Below are positions 1-7,752 of a stretch of DNA of 15,093 bases, piece by piece (position 1 is the stretch's first letter; every line of letters begins with the position of its first letter). A program made the position numbers and the translations under genes. The notes under the pieces are model-generated. The model was not told where the DNA came from. It ran no database searches and saw nothing but the letters and a program-made list of their open reading frames with translations. The stretch spans positions 1-15,093 of the forward strand of contig JAGHSL010000314.1 of the NCBI GenBank assembly GCA_018065885.1, written 5' to 3'. The stretch comes from Candidatus Limimorpha equi (GTDB lineage Bacteria; Bacteroidota; Bacteroidia; Bacteroidales; F082).

Positions 1-231
1 CTCAAAGGCCAGATTCTCGTAAAGCTGAACTCCGAGCTGATTCCATACTTCCATGTAATGGATACAGCAAAGGGAGGCAGTTACTCCGAGTTCTACACCA
101 TGGTGTGCCAAGTCGTTGAGTCGGCCAATGTCACGGCCAGTCTGCACCGTGGCCGCAAGAAAGCCGCTGCCAAGGATGAAGCCACTGACGAACCCCTTCA
201 ACCCACCGAAGAAGGAGGTCTGTCGGCTTAA
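1..231 (+). CDS. C-terminal end of an unrecognised protein (5' truncated by window)
   Basis: An open frame runs from base 1 to a TAA at 229-231 and gives 76 residues, so only the C-terminus is present. I do not recognise the family. The visible part has a compact segment (KLNSELIPYF, then GGSYSEFYTMV) and ends in a charged, low-complexity tail rich in Lys, Ala, Glu and Pro, which looks disordered. Codon use is clearly more G+C-rich than in the genes from 390 onward, so this gene probably belongs to the flanking backbone rather than to the defence locus. A terminator-like hairpin follows at 291-352 and supports a separate transcription unit. The coding assignment is fairly safe because of the uninterrupted frame and codon bias. 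Confidence 0.7.
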   Translation, partial: LKGQILVKLNSELIPYFHVMDTAKGGSYSEFYTMVCQVVESANVTASLHRGRKKAAAKDEATDEPLQPTEEGGLSA

Positions 232-248
232 CCGTTACTTTGTTTTCT

Positions 249-288
249 CTGCTTAACTTGATTGCTCCAAAAACAAACTATTAAGCAG
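249..288. repeat. 8-bp inverted repeat (possible stem-loop)
   Basis: CTGCTTAA at 249-256 is exactly matched by TTAAGCAG at 281-288, with a 24-base A/T-rich loop. It lies just after the upstream gene and just before the terminator-like hairpin at 291-352. It could be an RNA stem-loop or a palindromic protein site. No T-run follows it directly, so it is not a terminator by itself. Confidence 0.35.
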
Positions 289-290
289 TA

Positions 291-352
291 AGGCAGTCCC
301 AACTGGAAAAAGGCCATCCGCCATCCGTAATTTGGGGCTGCCTGATTTTTTT
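291..352 (+). terminator. Candidate rho-independent terminator
   Basis: AGGCAGTCCCAA (291-302) pairs with TTGGGGCTGCCT (332-343) over 12 bp, with one G-U wobble in the RNA, and is followed by a run of seven T residues at 346-352. The 29-base loop carries a tandem 7-mer, CCATCCG, at 314-320 and 321-327. The position after the upstream gene and before the defence operon suits termination of the upstream transcript. The long loop is unusual for an intrinsic terminator, so an attenuator or small-RNA structure is an alternative. Confidence 0.6.
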
Positions 353-389
353 GCTTTAATTACCATATAATAAACATAATATGAAATAA

Positions 390-1268
390 ATGTGTAATTT
401 TGAAGCGTTTTTTATTAGTATTATGGGAGTAAATTGCACGTTTTCAGGACACGAAACGTTTCATTGTAAGAGCCTTTGGCTAAAGAAGGGTTATGATTTT
501 GTCACTGCAGGCAGAGCTTTTAATGATAATGATGCAGTTGTTGAGCTGGGTGTTGGCAAGAATATGGTTGCATCAATTCGTTACTGGCTAAGAGCTTTTG
601 GAATAATTGATAGTAGAGGGGAAATTACCGATATTGGACATTACATTTTTGGTGATAATGGCTGTGACCCGTATTTGGAGGATGTAAATACTTTGTGGTT
701 GCTTCATTATCTATTGTTGTCTACTGGATATGCTGTACTATATAAACAGGTCTTCTTAAATCTTCACAAAGAAAGACAAACTTTTACAAAGGCTAATATT
801 CAGTCGTTTATTAAAAGAAAGATTGATGACCACGCATTTGCTGGAATACAATACAATGAGACTACTATTACTAGGGATATAGGTGTGCTTTTGAAAAACT
901 ATGTTGTTCCAGATGGTAAAACCTACGAGGATTTTACGGCAATTCTGCTTGATTTAAATTTGATAAGTAAAATAGATGATGATTCTTATGGCTTTAATTA
1001 TAAGACAAAAGCGGATCTAAATCCAATAATTTTCCTTTATGCCGTAAAAGATGTTGCTGGAGATGAGACAATTGTTGACTTCGATAAATTGTTGAATCTC
1101 GGTTTGCAGTTTTGTCTTACGCAGAATGATTTGTATGAGATATTTCGCCAGTTAAACAAAATCGATCCAAGTATTTCTTTTAGCAATGTGGCTGGTGAAC
1201 TGTTGTTTACAATTAGTGAGAATTTGGATAAAACTGAAATTCTGAATATGTACTATAATAATAGGTAG
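390..1268 (+). CDS. sspB: DUF4007 protein, SspB-like phosphorothioation component
   Basis: The N-terminal FSGHETF motif followed by LKKGYDF, and then ELGVGKNMVASIRYWLRAFG, is what I associate with the DUF4007 family. To my knowledge SspB of the SspABCD DNA phosphorothioation system belongs to this family. SspB is described as a DNA nickase that opens one strand for sulfur insertion. The assignment is supported by the two downstream partners, a large ATPase and a PAPS-reductase-like protein, in the sspBCD order. From ATG 390 it is 292 residues. Homology suggests the first 11 residues may be extra and that ATG 423 (MGVNCTFSGHETF, 281 residues) is the true start. The A-rich bases before 390 look more like a Bacteroidota initiation context, so I keep 390 as the outer limit. 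Two bases separate it from the next gene. The family call is stronger than the gene symbol. Confidence 0.75.
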   Translation: MCNFEAFFISIMGVNCTFSGHETFHCKSLWLKKGYDFVTAGRAFNDNDAVVELGVGKNMVASIRYWLRAFGIIDSRGEITDIGHYIFGDNGCDPYLEDVNTLWLLHYLLLSTGYAVLYKQVFLNLHKERQTFTKANIQSFIKRKIDDHAFAGIQYNETTITRDIGVLLKNYVVPDGKTYEDFTAILLDLNLISKIDDDSYGFNYKTKADLNPIIFLYAVKDVAGDETIVDFDKLLNLGLQFCLTQNDLYEIFRQLNKIDPSISFSNVAGELLFTISENLDKTEILNMYYNNR

Positions 1269-1270
1269 AA

Positions 1271-4200
1271 ATGAAATACTCACCGTCAATCAATATAGAA
1301 CTCGATAGCAATAAGACTTTGAATTATATTGTTACCGCAAATGCTCATCAAGCGGTTGGAAAGATAGTCAATGGCTTTATTACTGGAGTACATTCATTTT
1401 GTCTTGTCGGTTCGTACGGAACTGGTAAGTCGAGCTTTCTTCTGGCATTTGAAAATTGTTTGAAAAATACGGGTCAGCAAGATTTATTCAATTATAAAGG
1501 ACAGTTTAATTCCTTCTCGGATTTTGAATTTTTGAATATTGTTGGTGACTATGCGCCTTTTGTGGATGTTGTGTTCAAGCGTATCAGTAATGTTGTGTCT
1601 GGAGGGAAAAACTTTTTTGATTTGTTTGAGTCTTATTATCAAGAAGTCCAAAAAAACAACAAGTTTCTTGTTGTTGTCGTTGATGAATTTGGGAAAATAC
1701 TTGAACATGCGGCAAAAAACAATCCTGAAAAAGAAATGTATTTTTTGCAGCAGTTCTGCGAATATGTAAATGATTCTGATAAGAACATTCTGTTTCTTTC
1801 AACTTTGCATCAGGGATTTGGCGCATATGCAAAAGATTTAAAAGTAGAACAACGTCAGGAATGGACTAAAGTGAAAGGCAGAATCCAAGATGTCGTTTTT
1901 AAGGAACCAATAGAACAATTGTTGAATTTAGCCACAACTAGGTTGTCTGCTAAAATTGACCAATTAGAATTGAATTCAGTGAATAGACTTTATCAATTGG
2001 CAGTTGAGTCAGGATTTGTAGATAAGGAACTGCAAATGTCTGTCGCAAAAGCACTAACACCATTGGATGTTTTTTCTGCTTATGTGTTTACCTTGGCAAA
2101 TCAGAAATATGGACAGAATGAGCGTTCGCTATTCACTTTTCTTGATGCTACGGGGGAGGGCTCAATTTCAAATTTCGTTGCATCAGAAAATCATCTTTTC
2201 CATCTTGCTTTGATATATGACTACATCGTCTACAATTTTCATTTTTATCTGAGTGAGGTAAATGAAGACTCTTCGGCTTGGCTAGCGATGAGAACGGCTA
2301 TTGGACGTGTCGAAGGAATGAATATGTCGGATGCAGATATTTGTAATTCGGTCGCTCTGATAAAAGTCATAGGATTACTGAATCTTTTTGCTAAACCTTC
2401 AATGACGGTTGATGATGTTTTTCTGTCGGAATATGCTCAAAATGCGATGGGAATATGTAATGCCGATTATTTGATTAAACGATTGAAAAATGAAAAAATA
2501 ATTCGATTCGCAAATTACAAATCAAAATACATATTGTTTGACGGAACTGATGTCAATATAGAGGCTGGCTTGTATAATGCTGCAATTGAATGTAAACCGT
2601 CTAAGGATTTTGTTGAGAAACTCAGACAATATTTTAATTTCAAGATTTCTATTGCGAATGCTCATTATTATCATACGGGAACCCCAAGATATTTTGAGTA
2701 CCATATTTCAAGCAATCCGCTGACAAAAGTCGTTTACGGTGAAACTGATGGTTTCATAAATCTGCTTTTTGTTCCAAGTAAGGAGTATGACAGAGTAAAG
2801 CAGTTCTGTTTACAGCAAACGAATGTTGCAATCGAGTATTGCCTGTTTAAAAATAGTGATCAGATTATTGAGCATATATTTGAAATAGACAAACTTAATT
2901 GGGTTAGGGATTGTTATGTTGCTGATGTGAATGATAAAGTTGCCAATCGGGAAATAAATAATCAAATTGGATACGAACAATCTGTATTGAATAGAATTGT
3001 CCTAGATAGTATTTATTCCGATAATGTGGAGTGGATTTTTAATGGTGAGGTTGTTGAACGCAATAATCAGAATAAACTATCGAGGTTTATTTCCCATATT
3101 TCTGATAAAATCTATTATTCAACACCAACATTTAAAAATGAATTGGTGAACAAGCAGAAACTCAGCGGCAATAATTCATCGGCTCGCCGTAATTTTGTGA
3201 TGGATTTGCTGGAAAACCAGAATGTCGAAGACATAGGTCTAGATAAGGGAAATTTTCCTCCAGAAAAGACCATATATATGACTTTGTTGAAAGGTACAGG
3301 CATACATCGTGAAGAAGATGGAGTTATAGCTCTGTACGAACCTAAGGAAGAAAGTTTCAAAGCACTATGGGAGGCTTGTGAATCATTCTTGCAGTCAACG
3401 GCTTCTAAACAGAAAAAAATAGGCGAATTGATTAAGATTTTACAAGAACCGCCGTTTCGTTTGAAACAAGGCTTGATAGATTGTTGGTTACCTACTTTTC
3501 TAATAGCGAAAAAGGATGATTTTGCTTTGTATTCTGGAGATACTTTCGTCCCGAATTTTAATAAAGATATACTGGATCTTCTTCAAAAAACGCCTAATAG
3601 TTTTTCGATAAAGGCATTTAGTGTTGATGGTGTTAAGTATGCTTTTTTTGAAAAATATCGTGAAGCTATTAATTTGAAAGATACGCAGATCAATTCTTCA
3701 TCATTTATTGAAACGATAAAGCCGTTTTTCATATTCTATAATCACATGCTTAATAATTATGCAAAAACGACGAAAGACCTGTCAACTAATGCAAGAAAAT
3801 TCAGAGATGTAATTGCTCGTGCTACCGATCCTGAAAAAACGTTTTTCGAGACTTTGCCAGAAGAACTTGGTTTTAGGGAAATAGTTATAACGCAAAATCC
3901 AGAGGCTATTGATGGGTTTGTTTCTGTGATACAGGAAGCGATACGCGATTTGCGGAATTGCTATGATGATTTTGTTTTGACTATAGAAAGGAAAATACTT
4001 TCTATACTTAAAATTGAACAAACTGATTTCACCGAGTACAAATCCATAATTGATAGGCGATATAAATTAGTGAAGGTCGATTTGATGCCGATGACTGTCC
4101 GAAATTTCTATTCCCGCCTTATTGGAAAGTATACTGACCGAAAATCATGGATAGAATCAGTTTGCTATGTCATTTTAAACAAACAATTGTCGGATATTAA

Positions 4201-4474
4201 AGATAGCGATAAAACATTTTTGTTTGTATCTTTGCAAGATAAATTGTTTCAGCTTGATGATTACGTGGAAATGCACACATCAACTGATGATTCGGTAGTA
4301 AGACTTCATATAACTCAAAATAAGAAAGATGCGATAACAAAACAAGTCGTTGTGCCAAAGGAAAAGGAATCGGATGTGGCGGATCTTGAAACTAAGTTGG
4401 AAGCATTGCTCTCGGCAGATGATTCTGTTAACATGGCGGCGTTGATTAAAATAATAGAAAAGAAACTGAAATGA
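1271..4474 (+). CDS. sspC: Large P-loop ATPase, SspC-like
   Basis: This 1067-residue protein starts two bases after the DUF4007 gene. A Walker A motif GSYGTGKS lies at residues 47-54, a Walker B strand VVVVDE at about 134-139, and a sensor-like stretch ILFLSTLHQ at about 173-181. Together they mark an AAA-type ATPase domain within roughly the first 250 residues. The remaining 800 or so residues show no motif I recognise and no membrane segment. They probably form helical and mixed domains that contact DNA or partners. In sspBCD operons the middle gene encodes an ATPase, which fits position and size class. I infer that it powers loading or remodelling during sulfur insertion. Its ATG start is unambiguous, and the stop codon overlaps the next gene's start (ATGA at 4471-4474), which suggests translational coupling. 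Confidence 0.72.
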   Translation: MKYSPSINIELDSNKTLNYIVTANAHQAVGKIVNGFITGVHSFCLVGSYGTGKSSFLLAFENCLKNTGQQDLFNYKGQFNSFSDFEFLNIVGDYAPFVDVVFKRISNVVSGGKNFFDLFESYYQEVQKNNKFLVVVVDEFGKILEHAAKNNPEKEMYFLQQFCEYVNDSDKNILFLSTLHQGFGAYAKDLKVEQRQEWTKVKGRIQDVVFKEPIEQLLNLATTRLSAKIDQLELNSVNRLYQLAVESGFVDKELQMSVAKALTPLDVFSAYVFTLANQKYGQNERSLFTFLDATGEGSISNFVASENHLFHLALIYDYIVYNFHFYLSEVNEDSSAWLAMRTAIGRVEGMNMSDADICNSVALIKVIGLLNLFAKPSMTVDDVFLSEYAQNAMGICNADYLIKRLKNEKIIRFANYKSKYILFDGTDVNIEAGLYNAAIECKPSKDFVEKLRQYFNFKISIANAHYYHTGTPRYFEYHISSNPLTKVVYGETDGFINLLFVPSKEYDRVKQFCLQQTNVAIEYCLFKNSDQIIEHIFEIDKLNWVRDCYVADVNDKVANREINNQIGYEQSVLNRIVLDSIYSDNVEWIFNGEVVERNNQNKLSRFISHISDKIYYSTPTFKNELVNKQKLSGNNSSARRNFVMDLLENQNVEDIGLDKGNFPPEKTIYMTLLKGTGIHREEDGVIALYEPKEESFKALWEACESFLQSTASKQKKIGELIKILQEPPFRLKQGLIDCWLPTFLIAKKDDFALYSGDTFVPNFNKDILDLLQKTPNSFSIKAFSVDGVKYAFFEKYREAINLKDTQINSSSFIETIKPFFIFYNHMLNNYAKTTKDLSTNARKFRDVIARATDPEKTFFETLPEELGFREIVITQNPEAIDGFVSVIQEAIRDLRNCYDDFVLTIERKILSILKIEQTDFTEYKSIIDRRYKLVKVDLMPMTVRNFYSRLIGKYTDRKSWIESVCYVILNKQLSDIKDSDKTFLFVSLQDKLFQLDDYVEMHTSTDDSVVRLHITQNKKDAITKQVVVPKEKESDVADLETKLEALLSADDSVNMAALIKIIEKKLK

Positions 4475-5574
4475 GTGAAAAGGTTAGACATTTACTTGGT
4501 ATTTCTGGCGGTAAAGATAGTGCTGCTTTGGCTATTTATCTGAGAGATAAGTATCCACAGCTTAATATTGATTTTTATACTTGTGACACAAAATGTGAAT
4601 TGGCTGAGACGGAGAATCTGATAAAAAATCTCCAGTCGTACCTCGGCCATATAAAGGTGCTAAAAGCAGCAGAGGGTAGTACAGAGCCAACACCATTTGA
4701 CCATTTTTTGAAGATAAGTCGTGGTTATTTGCCATCTGTTCAATCCCGTTGGTGTACGCAAAAGATGAAGTTGGCTGTCTTTGAGGAGTATGTTGGAGAT
4801 GATCCAACTATATCATACGTTGGAATCCGTGGTGATGAAGATCGTGATGGTTATGTCTCTACCAAGCCTAACATTCAAGCCATATTTCCATTTCGTAGGA
4901 ATATTTGGAGTATAGATGTGATAAACGAAGTTTTGGGGAATGATAATCAAGATAGGTTTTATGAATGTTATGCGTCGGTCGCAGATGAGGAAACCTTACA
5001 AGAAGCAAGTCGGTTTTTGACAACACCAATAACAAAGTCTTTTTATTATTCAAAAAAACTCAATGTTTTGCTTGATGTTGATGTTAAGACCTTTAACCAT
5101 GCCGTTTTTGTTTTTTTGAAGAATTATACGGATTATCCTGTCGGGAAACTTGATGATTTCCCGTTGCTTGATAATGAAGATGTCCTTGTGAAAGAGGATA
5201 TTTTCCGCATACTTTATGAAAGTGGCGTAGGTGTTCCTGCATATTATAATAAGATAGATTTTGAAGTCGATGGCAAAGTCGGACAATATTGTAGAAGCCG
5301 TTCAGGATGTTATTTTTGTTTCTTTCAGCAAAGGATAGAATGGATATGGCTTTATGAACAGCATCCTGATTTGTTTCAAAAAGCGATGGGTTATGAAAAA
5401 GATGGGTATACTTGGATTCAAGATGAATCATTGTCTGATTTGATAAAACCAGAAAGAATTAAACAGATTAAACTTGAACAAATTGCAAAAATGAGAGAGA
5501 AAAAGCCAGAAGATAATTTGTTGATTAATGTGTTTGATGATGATGAAATTAAATGTGCTAATTGTTTTATATGA
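4471..5574 (+). CDS. sspD: PP-loop / PAPS-reductase-family protein, SspD/DndC-like
   Basis: This 367-residue protein belongs to the adenine nucleotide alpha-hydrolase-like / PAPS reductase family. The PP-loop SGGKDS is at residues 12-17, RWCT at 93-96 and GIRGDE at 118-123. A C-x5-C-x2-C set (C274, C280, C283), together with C95, resembles the iron-sulfur cysteines of DndC-type proteins. Such proteins activate DNA by adenylation using ATP and accept sulfur for the phosphorothioate bond. An extra C-x2-C (362-365) sits at the extreme C-terminus. Placement directly after the DUF4007 and ATPase genes makes SspD the best match. DndC is the closest alternative, but the DndB, DndD and DndE partners are not arranged around it. 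The start overlaps the previous stop by ATGA, and the stop overlaps the next start the same way. Confidence 0.82.
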   Translation: MSEKVRHLLGISGGKDSAALAIYLRDKYPQLNIDFYTCDTKCELAETENLIKNLQSYLGHIKVLKAAEGSTEPTPFDHFLKISRGYLPSVQSRWCTQKMKLAVFEEYVGDDPTISYVGIRGDEDRDGYVSTKPNIQAIFPFRRNIWSIDVINEVLGNDNQDRFYECYASVADEETLQEASRFLTTPITKSFYYSKKLNVLLDVDVKTFNHAVFVFLKNYTDYPVGKLDDFPLLDNEDVLVKEDIFRILYESGVGVPAYYNKIDFEVDGKVGQYCRSRSGCYFCFFQQRIEWIWLYEQHPDLFQKAMGYEKDGYTWIQDESLSDLIKPERIKQIKLEQIAKMREKKPEDNLLINVFDDDEIKCANCFI

Positions 5575-7748
5575 ATGTGAATGATATTGATAATGAAGTT
5601 GGTTTTTCTGTTGACGCTGGTTTAATTCAACGATTAGGACTTGAATTAGTAGGTAGAGCAGAAACTGCTGTTTCAGAATTAATCAAGAACTCTTATGATG
5701 CTGATGCAACAGTCGTTGATGTGGATTTTATTGAAGCAGCTAAAGCTGGAGGCGATTTGATTATTTCTGATAATGGTGTTGGGATGACAAGTCATCAGTT
5801 GATAAATGGTTTTATGCGAATTTCATCTACTGATAAGATCCATAATCCCTCATCGATGAGATTTAATAGAACTAAAGCAGGTAAAAAAGGTATTGGCCGT
5901 TTTGCTGCTCAAAGATTAGGACGAAAACTTATTATCATTACGCAGACAAAGGATTTTAAATCTGCTATAAAGATTGAAATTGATTGGGATTTGTATTCAA
6001 TTGACAAAGATTTATCATCAATTAAATTTCCTGTCGAAATTATTGACAAGCAGAAAAAGGAAGGTACTACTCTGATTATCAAGAATCTTAGGGAAAAATG
6101 GACAGAAGCTGCTATTAAAAGAGTGTACAGATATGTTCTGGACTTGTTTCAACCTGATTATTTATCTGACAGGAGTAGGTCGAATAACTTAGCTGTGCAA
6201 AATGAGGCTTCATTCAAGGTCAATTTCAATCAAATAATTGGGGATGCGAAATTCCCGTTGATAAACGATAAGATATCAATATTTGATAAATCTTTGGCCG
6301 TATTTGAAGGTCTGATTGATGAAAATCATTGTGGAATTGTATCAATAAAAAGTGAAACATTGGAAATTAATGATGTGATTTCCATTGATTTTTCAAAGGA
6401 TCAAAAGAAATATGATGATTTGAAGGATGTGTATTTTAAAATACATTACTTCATTTATAACAGACCTCAATATTATAAGGATAAAATTTCAAGCGTTGAT
6501 TTGAATAAAATTCAAGAGCTTTCTAAAACGGCAAGTGGTGTCAGATTGTATCGAAATGGATTTCGAGTGCTTCCTTATGGTGAGGCTACTGATGATTGGA
6601 CAAATATAGATAGACGTTGGAGTAGTGAATCGGGAGTAGTGAATGTTCCTCTGAGTAATAAGAATTTATTTGGTTTTGTCGAAATTGTTGATTCTAAAGG
6701 GGAGATGTTTGAGGAAACATCTAGCCGTGAAGGTCTGCTGGAAAACGATGCGTTTAGACAATTGTCAGATTTTGTCAATAAATCCTTAGTTGCTGCTAGA
6801 GGAAGAATTGCAGAAAAAATTACTGCTTTCAAAGATGAATTCGATAAGGACGACCCTACTCGTGATTCGGATGCGAAGGCTCGTTCTACTCAAGAGATGT
6901 TTGATGAACTAAAACAATTACTTGATAAGAAAACCCAAAAGGATAACACTGATCAAAGCACAGAAGATAAGGAAAACAATAAGAAAGGTCATGAGATAAT
7001 TCAACATTTATCCGAACTAATTGAAGAGGCCGGAATGTTGCGTGTTTTAGCGGGACTTGGCTTGACAATTGGCGAATTTACTCATGAAATAAAGCAATTT
7101 AGGCCATCGGTCTATGGATGTATTTCAAAATTGCGTGAAATTATTCAGGATGAAAGTATTTTATCTGTCGTGAATTCGATCAAAGTGGATTTCGATTGTT
7201 TGTTTGACTATACGAAATATTTTAGTTCTACAATTTCAGAGAATACGAATAGAGAAAAGAAACCTGTTGACTTGTTAGCCGTTCTTGATCAGTTTAAGAA
7301 AACGATAAAAAATGATAGTGAACAAAATATGATTCATTTTGACGTTGATCCGCGAGACTATGATGTAGAAACGGTTGCAATGCATAGGTCAGAATGGAAT
7401 TCTATTTTGTTCAACTTGTATACTAATGCAAAAAAAGCAATAAAAAGAGCTAATGTGTTAGGCCGTATTTTAGTCGAGGTCGGTATTGAGGATCATAGTG
7501 TTTTTTTGCGTTTTCAAGATAATGGAGATGGTATTCCAAAAGAGAATCAAAAACGCGTGTTTAATGCGTTTTTCTCGACTTCTACACCAGCAAGTTTCGA
7601 TGCTCCAAATGATGAGCAATTAATAGGAACTGGTCTGGGATTAAAAATTGTGAAAGATATTATTTTATCGTATAATGGTTCTATAATCATTGATGCTCCG
7701 GATAATGGTTTTTCGACTTGTATAAAAATAACAATACCTAAACAATAG
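5571..7748 (+). CDS. Dual-GHKL ATPase: MutL/Hsp90-like N-domain plus histidine-kinase-like C-domain
   Basis: I take ATG 5571 as the start (725 residues) because it makes a 4-base ATGA overlap with the preceding gene. A TTG nine bases earlier is in frame but unlikely. The N-terminal half is a GHKL ATPase of the MutL/Hsp90/MORC type: N-box ELIKNSYDADAT at about 36-47, G1 DNGVGM at 67-72, and G2 GKKGIGR at about 104-110. An S5-like region with RNGFRVLPYG lies at about 328-337. A charged, probably disordered linker spans about 425-475. The C-terminal half has an H-box-like FTHEIKQ (H505), a second N-box centred on N619, DNGDG at 650-654, FNAFFST, and GTGLGL at 686-691, as in a histidine kinase. 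There is no signal peptide or membrane segment, so it is cytoplasmic. The receiver protein encoded next is its likely partner. Substrate and signal are unknown. Confidence 0.8.
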   Translation: MNVNDIDNEVGFSVDAGLIQRLGLELVGRAETAVSELIKNSYDADATVVDVDFIEAAKAGGDLIISDNGVGMTSHQLINGFMRISSTDKIHNPSSMRFNRTKAGKKGIGRFAAQRLGRKLIIITQTKDFKSAIKIEIDWDLYSIDKDLSSIKFPVEIIDKQKKEGTTLIIKNLREKWTEAAIKRVYRYVLDLFQPDYLSDRSRSNNLAVQNEASFKVNFNQIIGDAKFPLINDKISIFDKSLAVFEGLIDENHCGIVSIKSETLEINDVISIDFSKDQKKYDDLKDVYFKIHYFIYNRPQYYKDKISSVDLNKIQELSKTASGVRLYRNGFRVLPYGEATDDWTNIDRRWSSESGVVNVPLSNKNLFGFVEIVDSKGEMFEETSSREGLLENDAFRQLSDFVNKSLVAARGRIAEKITAFKDEFDKDDPTRDSDAKARSTQEMFDELKQLLDKKTQKDNTDQSTEDKENNKKGHEIIQHLSELIEEAGMLRVLAGLGLTIGEFTHEIKQFRPSVYGCISKLREIIQDESILSVVNSIKVDFDCLFDYTKYFSSTISENTNREKKPVDLLAVLDQFKKTIKNDSEQNMIHFDVDPRDYDVETVAMHRSEWNSILFNLYTNAKKAIKRANVLGRILVEVGIEDHSVFLRFQDNGDGIPKENQKRVFNAFFSTSTPASFDAPNDEQLIGTGLGLKIVKDIILSYNGSIIIDAPDNGFSTCIKITIPKQ

Positions 7749-7752
7749 TATT

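Noticed and set aside
234..241. Possible direct repeat GTTACTTT (234-241 and 14771-14778) as attachment-site ends of an inserted element
   Set aside because: Eight bases in AT-rich spacer can match by chance, and no integrase, transposase or longer flanking identity is visible.
351..371. Promoter from TTGCTT (351-356) and TATAAT (366-371)
   Set aside because: The 9-base spacing is too short for a sigma70 promoter, and I found no good Bacteroidota TAnnTTTG element, so no promoter is called.
5093..5431. Minus-strand open frame of 112 codons
   Set aside because: It is antisense to the PP-loop protein gene, whose motifs are clear. No family features and no spacing consistent with an operon.
5562..5573. 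TTG start nine bases before ATG 5571 for the dual-GHKL protein
   Set aside because: ATG 5571 gives the usual ATGA stop-start overlap and the three extra residues add nothing recognisable.
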